Below, piece by piece: positions 21,300 to 31,596 of a stretch of 64,000 nt of DNA (its first letter is position 1; the number at the start of each line of letters is the position of its first letter). The translations under genes and the position numbers were made by a program. Under the pieces are notes generated by a model. It was not told where the DNA came from, ran no database searches, and was given only the letters and a program-made list of their open reading frames with translations. Source of the stretch: Antilocapra americana (taxonomy: Eukaryota; Chordata; Mammalia; Artiodactyla; Antilocapridae); contig ML661799.1 of NCBI GenBank assembly GCA_007570785.1, positions 1,525,598 to 1,589,597 of the forward strand, in the 5' to 3' direction.

Positions 21300-21390
21300 T
21301 CTAAAAATCCTGCCTATTCATTTCTCCCCACCCTTTGGCAATCACTGATCTTTTCACTGTCTCCATAGTTTTCCTTTCCCACGGTATAGC
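21300..21390 (-). mobile_element. Old L1 (L1M), part 1
   Basis: 'CTTTGGCAATCACTGATCTTTTCACTGTCTCCATAGTTTTCCTTTCCCA' is the antisense L1M 3' region. It continues after the SINE. Confidence 0.75.
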
Positions 21391-22004
21391 ATGTATAGTC
21401 GCTCAGTTGTGTCCGACTCTTTGCGGACACAGGCTCCTCTTTCCAAGGTATTCTCCAGGCAAGTATACTGGAGTGGGTTGCCATTCCCTTCTCCAGGGGA
21501 TCTTCCTGACCTAGGGATCAAACCCGGGTCTCCTGCATTGCAGGCAGATTCTCTACCATCTGAGCCACAGGGAAGCCCATGATACCGTGTAATTGGAATC
21601 ACATAATATTTAGCCTTTTCAGTCTGGCTTCTTTCACTTGGTGATATGCATTTCTGTTTTCTCCATGTCATTTCATGACTTGGTAGCTCGTTTTCTTTTT
21701 TGTGCTGAATAATATTCCATATACTGGTTATGGCACAGTTTATCCAGTCACCTACTGAAGGGCATCCTGGCTGCCTCCAGATTTTGGCAGTTATGAATAA
21801 AGCTGCCGTAAACATCCATGTGCAGGTTTCTGTGTGAATATAGGTTTTCAACAACTCTGGGAGCATGATTGCTGGATCATATGGTGAGAGAGTGTATTTA
21901 GCTTTATAAGAAACTGCCAACTTATCGTCCAAAGTGCTTATACCATTTTGCATCCCCACCAGCAATGAATGAGAGCTCCGATTGCACCAAATCCTCACCA
22001 GCAT
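21354..22004 (-). pseudogene. L1 ORF2 relic read through into a SINE
   Basis: A 216-codon antisense frame. Its first part is decayed L1 ORF2 C-terminus (words such as YDPAIMLPEL and MFTAALFITAKIW). It then runs through the Bov-tA copy, which in this frame gives the SINE peptide with GSDGRESACNAGDPGLIP and SPGEGNGNPLQY. It is not a gene; the openness across the junction is fortuitous. Confidence 0.8.
21391..21580 (-). mobile_element. Bov-tA SINE inside L1M
   Basis: An antisense Bov-tA running from 'GTCGCTCAGTTGTGTCCGACTC' to 'GAGCCACAGGGAAGCCC', with a small deletion in the 'CCATGGACTGTAG' block. No convincing TSD was found; the flanks GGTATAGCATGTA and GATACCGTGTA are only loosely alike. Confidence 0.9.
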
Positions 22005-22318
22005 TTGGCATTGTCAGTGTTTGGGATTTGGGCCACTCTTATACATGTGTAATAGTATCTCATTGTTCTTTAAATTTGCATTTCCCTGACAATATATGAA
22101 GTAGGGCGTGTTTACATATGCTTATTTGCCTTTTATATCTTCATTGGTAAGGTGTCTGTTCAAGATTTCTCCTCATTTTTTAATCAGGTTGTTCATTTTC
22201 TGCTTGTTGAGTTTTAAGAGTTCCTGGTCTATTTTAAGCAGTTCTTTATCAGATGTGTCCTTTGCAAACATTTTTCTTTCAGTCTGTGGCTTCTCTTCCC
22301 ACTCTCTTGGGGTAAGTT
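21581..22318 (-). mobile_element. Old L1 (L1M), part 2
   Basis: Antisense ORF2 end and 3' region: 'GTCTGGCTTCTTTCACTTGG', 'GAATAATATTCCATATACTGG', 'GTTTATCCAGTCACCTACTGAAGG', 'ATTGCTGGATCATATGGTGAGAG', 'CCCACCAGCAATGAATGAGAG'. The order matches L1 antisense to about 22.3 kb. Confidence 0.9.
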
Positions 22319-22665
22319 GACATTTTTTATTTTGTTTTGCTTTAGCAACTTAGCAATAAAGGGTAAAAGTAATAAATATTTAGGAAAAGGTGAGTGTGAC
22401 AAGAACTCTCAAACACCACCCAGTAAGAGTTCTGAGGCCCAGGGATATAGGCCAAATGGATCTAACAAGTCCCCCGGCTCCAATACCTTATTTCCACTCA
22501 TCTCCAAGATAAAGCTCTGTCCTTAGATAAGCAACTCTCCAGCCAAGCTTCCCCAGAACAATTTTCTGCTTCAGTAGACAAATCGTCAGTGTTTCTTAAC
22601 CCTTTGGGGACCCTTGACCTTTTTGAGAATCTGATGAAAGCTTCAGGCCTCTCCCCAGGAAAATG

Positions 22666-22668
<3 letters not shown>
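22319..22668. other. Unique stretch
   Basis: No repeat or exon recognised between the L1M and the microsatellite. Confidence 0.45.

Positions 22669-22712
<44 letters not shown>
22669..22712 (+). repeat. (AC)22 microsatellite
   Basis: A perfect AC run of about 44 bp. It is long enough to be polymorphic and useful as a marker. Confidence 0.97.
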
Positions 22713-22713
<1 letters not shown>

Positions 22714-23632
22714 ATGCCATTTCAGGTGTTCACAGACTTCCCAAATCCCTTGCAACATTCAGTGACCCCAGATTAGGAGGCCCTGCTGGAGATGGGGGAG
22801 AGAAGGACTTGAGTGCCTGTAGTCAACCTGTCAGGGCACCAAGGGGCAGAGTACAAGCCATTTCCTTTTCAAGGCAAAACCCAAACTCACAGTCCCTATC
22901 TTCCCAGTTCTCTATGCTCGTCCCTTGCCTGTGCTTTGCTATGCTGACATTTGGGGAGGAAATGAAGAAGAACCAGTGGCCAGATCCTGGGGCGGTCATC
23001 CAGCCCTGGTCACACTGACCTCATGCAACCTTAAACCAGACTGAATGAGCTGCCCACGGCCCTCACCACCCCTAGCGGCAGCTGCCCTCCAGCTGCAGCA
23101 AAGGCACCCCATGGTGGTGACTCTCGTCCACCCCAGAAGGCCTTTTAGAGGCCCAGCTGATGGTCCAGCTGCATGGGTCCTTTGGTGTAGAAAGGAGGAG
23201 AGCAGGAAGTAGGGGAGGCAAGTAAGACACCAGGGGTGCAAAAAGTGTGACGGGATGCTAACTCTCAGAGCCCTGCAAAGAAGCTCATGGGAAGTGTGTG
23301 GTCAGTGTACTTCCGTGGATGTGGATACGGCTGGCTGCATAAACTTCGGCTCAATTGAAATGAACTGGTTTGTAGCAATCACAGCCACCTCAGAGCAAAG
23401 CTCCTTGGCCATCTGCAAGCCCACCTTTGATGATGTTTGAGAGTGAGGGAGGACTGGCTCTTACATGGCAAATATAACAAGGACATTTTTAACCCCTGGC
23501 ATGGGGCACTGGAGAAGCTTGGCACTGCAAGGAAAGTGTCTTTCTCCATGGCTCCGCCTGGGGTGAGCATGAGCTTGCCATGGTGGGATGGGGGCTTGCC
23601 TCTGAGAGAGCTGAGTCCCCTACTCACAAAGG
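22713..23632. other. Unique stretch
   Basis: No recognised repeat. Overlapping frames on both strands (60-93 codons) carry no known motif. Confidence 0.45.
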
Positions 23633-23744
23633 GGGCTTCCCCTGGTAAAAGGAATGGCAACCCACTCCAGAATTCTTGCCTGAGAAATCCTGTGGACAGA
23701 GGAGTCTAGCCAGCTACAGTCCATGGAGTCTACTGAGTGACTAA
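23633..23744 (+). mobile_element. Bov-tA SINE, internally deleted
   Basis: The head GGGCTTCCCCTGGT is joined directly to 'AAAAGGAATGGCAACCCACTCCAG', so about 65 bp including the B box is missing. The body continues to 'GAGTGACTAAT' and the tail has become a CA repeat. Confidence 0.9.
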
Positions 23745-23759
23745 TACACACACACACAC
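23745..23759 (+). repeat. Short (AC)n at SINE tail
   Basis: About seven AC units directly after the SINE tail. A further CA run lies at 23883-23898. Confidence 0.8.
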
Positions 23760-24525
23760 TCTCACACAGGAGGCATCCTCTCGGGAGGGTCGTCCCAGTG
23801 CCATTCACACATGGCCTCCACAAGTTCATCCAAGTCCTTTCACCCTGCAAACCCCAGTTCCCAGCGTTCTCTGTACCCCTCCCACACACACACACACCTC
23901 CCAGTCTGTCAGCTGCCTAAGGCTTCCACCACCTTCCAGGCAGGAGAGATGCCAACACACTACAGGTGGGGCAGAGCCTACCCACCTCACCTCCTGCCCC
24001 AATCCTCTGATGGTGGTGACTGGAGGTGGAGGGAGGGGTGCTGAATAGACAGGAACTGAGGAAGGCAGGGAAAAGGAACCGTCAGCGGCTCCTCAGGTGC
24101 AAAGATGGCAAGCCCCTGAAAGCTAAGTAGGGTATGAAATTCATCCCTCCCCTCCTCTCTTTTCAGAAGTGGAAGTCCTCACCCACTGGATCTCCCCATC
24201 CAGGCATTCCAGGAGGTGCGGGGCAAGTGCGGCAGCAAGCTGTTAGCTAAGGGTGAGACCCCCCCACACACACCTTCCTGGACTGTGCGTCTCTTTGCTC
24301 TGCCTTCATTTGCCCCATTACCCAACCTCATTCCACTCCCCTTCCACGGCTACTGTGCTGGACCTTGGAAAAGGTGGTGTGGAAGCCACAGAAGAGGTAA
24401 GGGATGGACACACACACCAAACAATCTAGAAGTCCAAGATTTTCATCCTAACCCTCACCCCTTAGGGTTAGAGTTTCCAGGGCTGGGAAAATAAAGGCAA
24501 TGAACCTATTAAAAAAAATTGACCT
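23760..24525. other. Unique stretch with small CA patches
   Basis: No repeat family or exon is recognised. CA-rich patches occur at 23883-23898, 24263-24271 and 24408-24417. Confidence 0.45.
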
Positions 24526-24535
24526 ATAGAGGATG

Positions 24536-25349
24536 TTGTTGTTCAGTTGCTGAGCCATCTCTGACTGTCTGCAACCCCATAGATGGCAGCATGCCAGGCT
24601 CTCCTGTCTGTCACTGTTTCTCAGAGTTTGCTCACATTCATGTCCATTGAGTCGATGATGCCACCCAGCCATCTAATCCTCTGTCATCCCCTCTTCTTCT
24701 CCTTCAATCTTTCCCAGCATCAGGGTCTTTTCCAATGAGTGGGCTCTTCACATCAGGTGACCAAAGAAATGGAGCTTCAACTTCAGTATCAGTCCTTCCA
24801 ATGAATATTCAGGGTTGATTTCCTTTAGGATTGACTGGTTTGATCTCCTTGCAGTTCAAGGGACTCTCAAGAGGTTTTTCTAGCACCACAATTCAAAAGC
24901 ATCAATCCTTCAGTGCTGAGCCTTCTTTATGGTACAACTTTCACATCCATACACACCTACTGGAAAAACCATAGCTTTAACTCTATGGACTTTTGGCAGC
25001 AAAGTGATGTCTCTGATTTTTAGTACTCTATCTAGGTTCACCATAGCTTTTCTTCCAAAGAGCAGGCATCTTTTAATTTCATGACTGCAGTCACCACAGT
25101 GATTTTGGAGCCCAAGAAAATAAAGTCTGTCACTGTTTCCACTTTCTCCCCTTCTATTTGCCAAGAAGTGATGGGACCTGGTGCCATAATCTTAGTTTTT
25201 TGAATGCTGTTTCAAGCCAGCATTTTTAACTCTCTTCTTTCACCCTCTTTAGTTTCTCTTTAATTCCTCTTTAGTTCTCTTCACTATCTGCCATTAGAGT
25301 GGTATCATCTGCATATCTGAGGTTATATATAGGTTTACACAGAGGTTAG
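24536..25349 (-). mobile_element. BovB LINE, 5'-truncated 3' part
   Basis: Antisense BovB from its 3' end ('GTTCAGTTGCTGAGCC..', 'CATCCATACACACCTACTGGAAAAACCATAG', 'GGAGCCCAAGAAAATAAAGTC', 'TATCATCTGCATATCTGAGG'). A perfect 10-bp TSD, ATAGAGGATG, flanks it at 24526-24535 and 25350-25359, so this is a single truncated insertion of about 0.8 kb. The reading frame is decayed. Confidence 0.93.
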
Positions 25350-25544
25350 ATAGAGGATGATGAGACTATAAATAGCATGTAGTCTTCATAACAAGAGGTT
25401 GTCACTGCTTTGAAGGATTCAGGAAAAACAGGAGAGGAAAGCCTGGAAGTCAGCTCTGTTGTTCCTGACCCGGCGCTGCTCCCACCCGTCTCTGGGACCT
25501 CACAAGATGTTCTGCCTTCCTGGGCCTCAGATTCATGACATAAA

Positions 25545-25795
25545 TATTTATTTAGCATCTTCGCTGTGCCAAGCATTGTTCTAAATACTGGAACTCAAAC
25601 TAAGAATGGCTAACATAATTTGATTCTCACAATATCCCTATGAGGCAGACACTACTATATATCCCCATATATTTTACATATGGGGACACTGAGGCACAGA
25701 AAAATTAAACAATAGGCTTATGTCTTCCAGTGAGTAAGTGATGGGACACTAACTGTCTGATCCCAGACCGCGCTTTTAACCACTACTGAATGCTC
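25545..25795 (-). mobile_element. MIR SINE
   Basis: Near-complete antisense MIR: 'TCGCTGTGCCAAGCATTGTTCTAAATACTGG', 'CAATATCCCTATGAGGCAGACACTACTAT', 'GGGGACACTGAGGCACAGAAAAATTAAAC' and 'CGCGCTTTTAACCACTACTGAATGC'. Confidence 0.9.
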
Positions 25796-25848
25796 CCTCT
25801 CAGGACAAAAACAGACACACTCTCTGCTTCATGACCTCACAGTCAAAG

Positions 25849-25978
25849 GAAAAGTATAGCCTATGGGCCTGTCCTTATGAATAAAGTTTGATTGGAACAC
25901 AGTCTCACTCATTTGTTTACCTATTGTTTATGTCTACTCTCAGGCCAGGGATTCTCAGACTTGATGAATTTACAAGCT
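25849..25978. mobile_element. hAT-like DNA transposon, left part
   Basis: 'GAATAAAGTTTGATTGGAACACAGTCTCACTCATTTGTTTACCTATTGTTTATG' matches a widespread mammalian non-autonomous DNA element. The rest resumes at 26167 ('CCGCTTTCACACTACAATGGC'), so the SINE interrupts it. The exact family is not certain, and 25943-25978 is unexplained. Confidence 0.5.
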
Positions 25979-26166
25979 GGTTCCCCTGGTGGCACAGAAG
26001 ACCTGGGTTCAATCCCTGAGTTGGGAAGATCTCCTGGAGAAGGAAATAACAACACACTCCAATATTCTTGCCTGGAGAATTCCATGGACAGAGGAGCCTG
26101 GCAGGCTACAATCCATGGGGTTGCAAAGACTCAGACACGACTAAGCTACTAACACTTGCACTTTTG
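25979..26166 (+). mobile_element. Bov-tA SINE, internally deleted, nested
   Basis: 'TTCCCCTGGTGGCACAG' is joined to 'AAGACCTGGGTTCAATCCCTG' with about 30 bp missing. A full body follows to 'CGACTAAGCTACTAAC'. TGTCTACTCTCA (25931-25942) and TGTCCGCTTTCA (26167-26178) may be a diverged TSD, but 36 bp of unassigned sequence separates the first from the SINE head. Confidence 0.85.
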
Positions 26167-26274
26167 TGTCCGCTTTCACACTACAATGGCTCCATTAAGT
26201 GGTTGTAATGAAAACTGTGCATGCTTAGTCCCTTCAGCCATGTATTTCTATCAAGCTACCAGAGGTCTTTTTCT

Positions 26275-27911
26275 GAGAACTAGAACAAATAATTTCACAA
26301 TTTGTATGGAAATACAAAAAACCTCAAATAGCCAAAGCAATCTTAAGAAGAATGGAACTGGAGGAATCAACCTGCCTGACTTTAGGCTATACTACAAAGC
26401 CACAGTCATCAAGACAGTATGGTACTGGCACAAAGACAGAAATATAGATCAATGGAACAAAATAGAAAGCCCAGAGAGAAATCCATGCACCTATCCACCT
26501 TATCTTTGACAAAGGAGGCAAGAATATACAATGAAGAAAAGACAATCTCTTTAACAAGTGGTGCTGGGAAAACTGGACAGCCACTTGTAAAAGAATGAAA
26601 CTAGAACACTTTCTAACACCATACACAAAGATAAACTCAAAATGGATCAAAGATCTAAGCATAAGACCAGAAACTATAAAACTCCTAGAGGATAACATAG
26701 GCAAAACACTCTGACATAAACCAAAGCAGGATCCTCTATGACCCACCTCTCAGAATATTGGAAATAAAAGCAAAAATAAACAAATGGGACCTAATTAAAA
26801 TGAAAAGCTTCTGCACAACAAAGGAAACTAAAAGCAAGGTGAAAAGGCAGCCTTCAGAATGGGAGAAAATAATAGCAAACAAAGCAATGGACAAACAATT
26901 AATCTCAAAAATATACAAGCAACTCCTGCAGCTCCATTCCAGACAAATAAACGACCCAATCAAAAAGTGGGCCAAAGAACTAAACAGACATTTCTCCAAA
27001 GAAGACATAAAAATGGCTAACAAACACATGAAAAGATGCTCAACATCACTCATTATCAGAGAAATGCAAATCAAAACCACAATGAGATATCACTTTACAC
27101 CACTCAGAATGGCTGCCATCCAAAAGTCTATAAGCAATAAATGCTTGAGAGGATGTGGAGAAAAGGGAACCCTCTTACGCTGTTGGTGGGAATGCAAACT
27201 AGTACAGCCACTATGGAAAACAGTGTGGAGGTTCCTTAAAAAACCGGAAATAGAAATGCCATATGACCCAGCAATCCCACTGCTGGGCATTCACACTGAG
27301 GAAACCAGAACTGAAAGAGACACGTGTACCCCAATGTTCATCACCGCGTTGTTTACGATAGCCAGGACATGGAAGCAACCTAGATGTCCATCAACAGATG
27401 AATGGATAAGAAAGCTGTGGTACATATATACAATGGAATATTAATCAGCCATTAAAAAGAATACATTTGAATTAGTTCTAATGAGGTGGACGAAACTGGA
27501 GCCTATTATACAGAGTGAAGTGAGCCAGAAGGAAAAACAACAATACAGTATACTAACGCATATATATGGAATTTAGAAAGATGGTAACGATAACCCTGTA
27601 TGCAAGACAGCCAAAGAGATGCAGATGTTTAGAACAGTCTTTTGGACTCTATGGGAGAGGGCAAGGGTGGGATGATATGGGAGAATGGCATTGAAACATG
27701 TAAATTATCATATGTGAAATCAATCACCAGCCCAGGTTTGATGCTTAATACAGGGTGCTCAGGGCTGGTACACCGGGATGACCCAGAGAGATAGAATCAG
27801 GAGGGAGGTGGGGGGGGGTTCTGGAAGGGGAGCACATGTACACCCATGGAGGATTCATGTCAGTGTATGGCAAAATCAACATGATAATGGTAAAGAAAAA
27901 AAAAAAAAACA
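26275..27911 (+). mobile_element. L1, 5'-truncated, with 3' UTR and poly-A
   Basis: It starts inside ORF2 ('ATTTCACAATTTGTATGGAAATAC') and runs to the ORF2 end (27444). The 3' UTR has a G-rich tract at 27801-27830 and 'TCATGTCAGTGTATGGCAAAATC', with a poly-A at about 27895-27910. No TSD could be identified, and the right flank is BovB. Confidence 0.95.
26281..27444 (+). pseudogene. L1 ORF2 C-terminal relic
   Basis: ORF2 encodes the L1 endonuclease-reverse transcriptase; only the C-terminal third is present. An upstream piece is open to 26509, where it is broken by a stop and a frameshift. A second frame at 26758-27444 (228 codons) is intact. It contains the C-terminal cysteine region ([18 protein letters not shown]) and ends WYIYTMEY, as L1 ORF2 does. 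Without the RT domain it cannot be functional. Confidence 0.9.
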
Positions 27912-29095
27912 TAGTTTTGACTAGATGGGGCTTTGTTGGTAAAGTAAGGTTTCTGCTTTTTAATATGCTGTCTAGGTTGGTCATAGCTTTTCTTCCAAGA
28001 AACAATTGTCTTAATTTCATGGCTGTATTCACCATCTGCAGTGATTTTGGAGCCCAAAAATATAAAGTCAGCCACTGTTTCCCCATCTATTTGCCATGAA
28101 GTGATGGGAATGGATGCCATGATCTTAGTTTTCTGAATGTTGAGTTTTAAGACAACTTATTCACTCTTCTCTTTCACTTTCATAAAGAAGCTCTTCAGTT
28201 CTTCTTCACTTTCTACCATAAGGATGGTGTTATCTGCATATCTGAGGTTACTGATATTTCTCCCAGCAGTCTTGATTCCAGTTGTGTTTCATCCAGCCTG
28301 GCCTTTCACATGATGTACTCTGCATATAAATTAAATAAGCAGGGTGACAATAAACAGCCTTGACCTACTCCTTTCCCAATTTGGAACCAGTCTGTTGTTA
28401 CATGTCCAGTTCCAACTGCTACTTCTTGACCTCCATACAGATTTCTCAGGAGGCAGGTCAGATGGTCTGGTATTCCCATCTCTTTCAGAATTTTTCAGTT
28501 TGTTGCAATCCACACAGTCAAAGGCCTTGGCATAGTCAATAAAGCAGAAGTAGATGTTTTTCTGGAACTCTTGCTTTTTCGATGATCCAGTGGATGGCAA
28601 TTTGATCTCAGTTCCTCTGCCTTTTCCAAATCCAACTTGAACATTTGGAAGTTCACAGTTCATGAACTGTTGAAGCCTGGCTTGGAGAGTTTTGAGCATT
28701 ACTTTGCTAGTGTGTGAGTTGAGTGTAGTTGTATGGTAGTTTGAACATTCTTTGGCATTGCCTTTCTTTGGGATAGTAATGAAAACTGACCTTTTCCAGT
28801 CCTGTTACCACTGCTGAGTTTTTCATTGCTGGCATATTAAGTGCAGCACTTCCACGGCATCACCTTTTAGGATTTGAAATAGCTCAACTGGAATTCCATC
28901 ACCTTCACTATCTTTGTTTGTATTGATGCTTCCTAAGGCCCACTTGACTTCATATCCCAGGATGTCTCGCTCTAGGTGAGTGATCACACCATTGTGGTTA
29001 TCTGGGTCATGAAGATCTTTTTTCTACAATTCTGTGTATTCTTGCCACCTCTTCTTAATATCTTCTGATTCTGTTAGGTCTATATTCTCCAATTA
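27906..29095 (-). mobile_element. BovB LINE, RT region
   Basis: Antisense BovB from 'AACATAGTTTTGACTAGATGGGG' through 'GATATTTCTCCCAGCAGTC', 'TGATGTACTCTGCATATAAATTAAATAAGCAGG' and 'GTCAATAAAGCAGAAGTAGATG', up to 'CTTGCCACCTCTTCTTAATATC'. The BovB 3' end is missing; the element starts at the A-run where the L1 poly-A ends. Confidence 0.93.
28331..29095 (-). pseudogene. BovB reverse-transcriptase relic
   Basis: The antisense frame at 28331-28699 contains the RT A-motif region DYAKAFDCVDCNKL (usual DYAKAFDCVDHNKL) and goes out of frame after about residue 70. BovB ORF2 supplies endonuclease and RT activity to BovB and, in trans, to the Bov-tA SINEs. This copy is inactivated by frameshifts and truncation. 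Confidence 0.85.
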
Positions 29096-29489
29096 AAACA
29101 AAACAAAACACTGTATTGCACATTCAAATTCTAAGATGCTGTATTTCAGTGTTGTCTAGGGTTTGCTCCCTTGCAAAGAAGTCCTCCATATTTAGGTGGT
29201 ATACAAGAGAGGATCAAATTTGAAGAGAGCTGCCACCCTATTTTTCTGCCTTCCAGTGCAAGCTTCCAGCTTTTTCCAATGCTAGCCCATTGTACTGCTG
29301 AGTAGCTTGCTCAGCAAATAACAGCGGGATATATACTTATATAATTGACTTATATAATATTATACATACTTATATAATCAACTCATATAATAAAATAACA
29401 TATTTTATAGACATATAAAAATAATCAAATTATTTTATTCAGTTATGATTAAATTGGACTTAATGAAAAAATTAAGAAAAATTGCAGCA
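29096..29489. other. Unique A/T-rich stretch between LINEs
   Basis: It starts with an (AAAAC)n tract at 29096-29110 and ends in strongly AT-rich DNA with repeated ACTTATATAAT words at about 29335-29400. No exon. Confidence 0.6.
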
Positions 29490-29499
29490 GAGAAAAGAA

Positions 29500-30397
29500 C
29501 ACTTCCGAATTCATTCTACAATGCCACCATCACTCTGGTAACCAAAACCAGACAAAGACAACAAAAAAAAAGAGAAAACTACAGGCCAATATCACTGATG
29601 AACAAAGATACAAAAATCCTCAACAAAATTCTAGCAAACAGAATTCAACAACACATCAAAAAGTTCATACACCATGATAAAGTTGGATTTACTCCAGGGA
29701 CGCAAGGATTCTTCAATATATGCAAATCAATCAATTGATACACTATATTAACAAATTGAAAGATAAAAACCATATGATAATCTCAATAGATGAAGAAAAA
29801 GCCTTTGACAAAAGTCAGCACCCATTTATGATTAAAACTCTTCAAAAAATGGACATAGAAGGAACCTACCTCAACATGGTAAAGGCCATATATGATAAGC
29901 CCACAGCAAACATTATTCTCAGTGGTGAAAAACTGAAAGCATTCCCTCTAGGATCAGGAACAAGACAAAGGTGTCCACTCTCACCACTATTATTCAACAT
30001 AGCTTTGAAATTCTTAGCTACAGCAATCAGAGAAGAAAAAGAAATGAAAGGAATCCAGATCAGAAAAGAAGAAGTAAAGCTCTCGCTGTTTGCAGATGAC
30101 ATGATACTATACCTGGAAAACCCTAAAGATACTATCAGAAAATTACTAGAGCTAATCAGTGGATTTATCAGAGTTGCAGGATACAAAATCAATACACAGA
30201 AATCATGTGCATTCCTATATACTAACAATGAAGAATCAGAAAGAGAAATTAAGGAATCAATCCTACTCAACATTGCAACAAAAACAATAAAATATCTAGG
30301 AATAAATCTACCTAAGGAGACAAAAGGAGAAAATTATAAGCTATTTAAGCTTAAAAGCTTTTTCACAGCCAAGAAAACTATAAACAAGGTGAAATAG
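29500..30397 (+). pseudogene. L1 ORF2 RT-domain relic
   Basis: Two overlapping frames (29445-29738 and 29720-30397) cover the RT fingers and palm. The A motif is read as IDEEKAFDK and the catalytic FADD lies at 30089-30100 (FADDMILYL). A frameshift separates the two pieces. After LGINLPKE the frame passes into a downstream ORF2 segment through the internal deletion and then stops. The catalytic aspartates are still readable, but the gene is broken. Confidence 0.9.
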
Positions 30398-31316
30398 ACA
30401 ACCCTAAAAATGGGAGAAAATAATAGCAAATGAAACAACTGACAATGGATTAATTTCTAAAATACCCAAGCAGCTTATACAAGTCAATACCAGAAAAACA
30501 AACAACCCAATCAAAAGGTGGTAAAAAAGACCTTTCTCCAAAGAATACATACAGATGGCTAACAAACACATGAAAAGATGCTCAACATTGCTCATTATTA
30601 GAGAAATGCAAATCAAAGCTACAATGAAATATCACATCACACTGGTCAAGATGGCCATCATCAAAAGGCTACAATAAATGCTGGAGAGGGTGTGGAGAAA
30701 AGGTAACCCTCTTGCACTGTTGGTGGGAATGTAAATTGATACAGCAACTATGGAAGATGGTACGGAGATTACTTTAAAAACTAGGAATAAAGCCAACATA
30801 TGACCCAGCAATCCCACTCCCAGGCACATACCCTGAGAAAACCAAAATTGAAGAAGACAATGTACCCCCAATGTTCACTGCAGCACTATTTACAATAGCT
30901 AGAACATAGAAGCAACCTAGACATCCATCAACAGATGAATGGCTAAAGGAGCTGTGGTACACATACACAATGGAATATTACTCAGTTATAAAAAGGAACG
31001 CATTTGAGTCTGTTCCAATGAGGTGGATGAACCTAGAGCCTCTTATACAGAGTGAAGTAAGTCAGAAAGAAAGATAAATATTGTATACTAACACAGATAT
31101 ATGGAATCTAGAAGGATGGTATTGATGAATTTATTTCCAAGGCAGCAATGGAGAAACAAACATGGAGAACAGACGCAGAGAAGAGGGGAAGAGAGGGTGA
31201 GACGTATGGAGAGAGTAACATGGAAACTTACATTACCATATGTAAAATAGATAGCTGATGGGAATTTGCTAAATGACTCAGGAAGCTCAAACAAGGGCTC
31301 TGTATCAAACTAGAGG

Positions 31317-31350
31317 AGGGGGTTGGGGAGGGAGATGGGAGGGAGGTCCA
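31317..31350 (+). other. G-quadruplex-prone tract in L1 3' UTR
   Basis: Runs GGGGG, GGGG, GGG, GGG, GGG are separated by 1-4 bases. A polypurine G4-forming tract is a known feature of mammalian L1 3' UTRs. Confidence 0.7.
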
Positions 31351-31546
31351 AGAAGGAGGGTACATATGTATACCTATGGCTGATTCATGTCACGTTTGAC
31401 AGAAAACAACAAAATTCTGTAAAGTAATTATCTTTCAATTAAAAAATAAATAAACTTTTAAAAAAAAGAAACTATTGACACAAATGTCTTGAGGATGCAA
31501 AACCTGGAGTTGGCATGGCCTTTACTTAGACAAGTGAAAAAGGTTA

Positions 31547-31596
31547 GAAAATATTTACATATCAAAAAAAAAAGAAAAGAAAATATTTACATATCA
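31547..31596 (+). repeat. Direct repeat flanking a bare poly-A
   Basis: GAAAATATTTACATATCA occurs at 31547-31564 and 31579-31596 with no mismatch, and between them lies a 14-bp A-rich tract. This is the structure of a retroposition product with a TSD and almost no element body. Confidence 0.75.

Larger units (their letters stand above)
29490..31467 (+). mobile_element. L1 with RT domain, internal deletion and 3' UTR
   Basis: ORF2 sequence from 'AACACTTCCGAATTCATTCTACAATG' continues to about 30345 and then jumps to a downstream part of ORF2 ('AAAAGCTTTTTCACAGCCAAG'). It then runs to the G-rich 3' UTR tract (31317-31350), 'TGATTCATGTCACGTTTGACAG' and an A-rich tail. No TSD was identified. Confidence 0.93.

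Noticed and set aside
26758..27444. A functional L1 ORF2 gene (228 codons)
   Set aside because: It is only the C-terminal part, without endonuclease or RT, and upstream sequence is broken by a stop and a frameshift.
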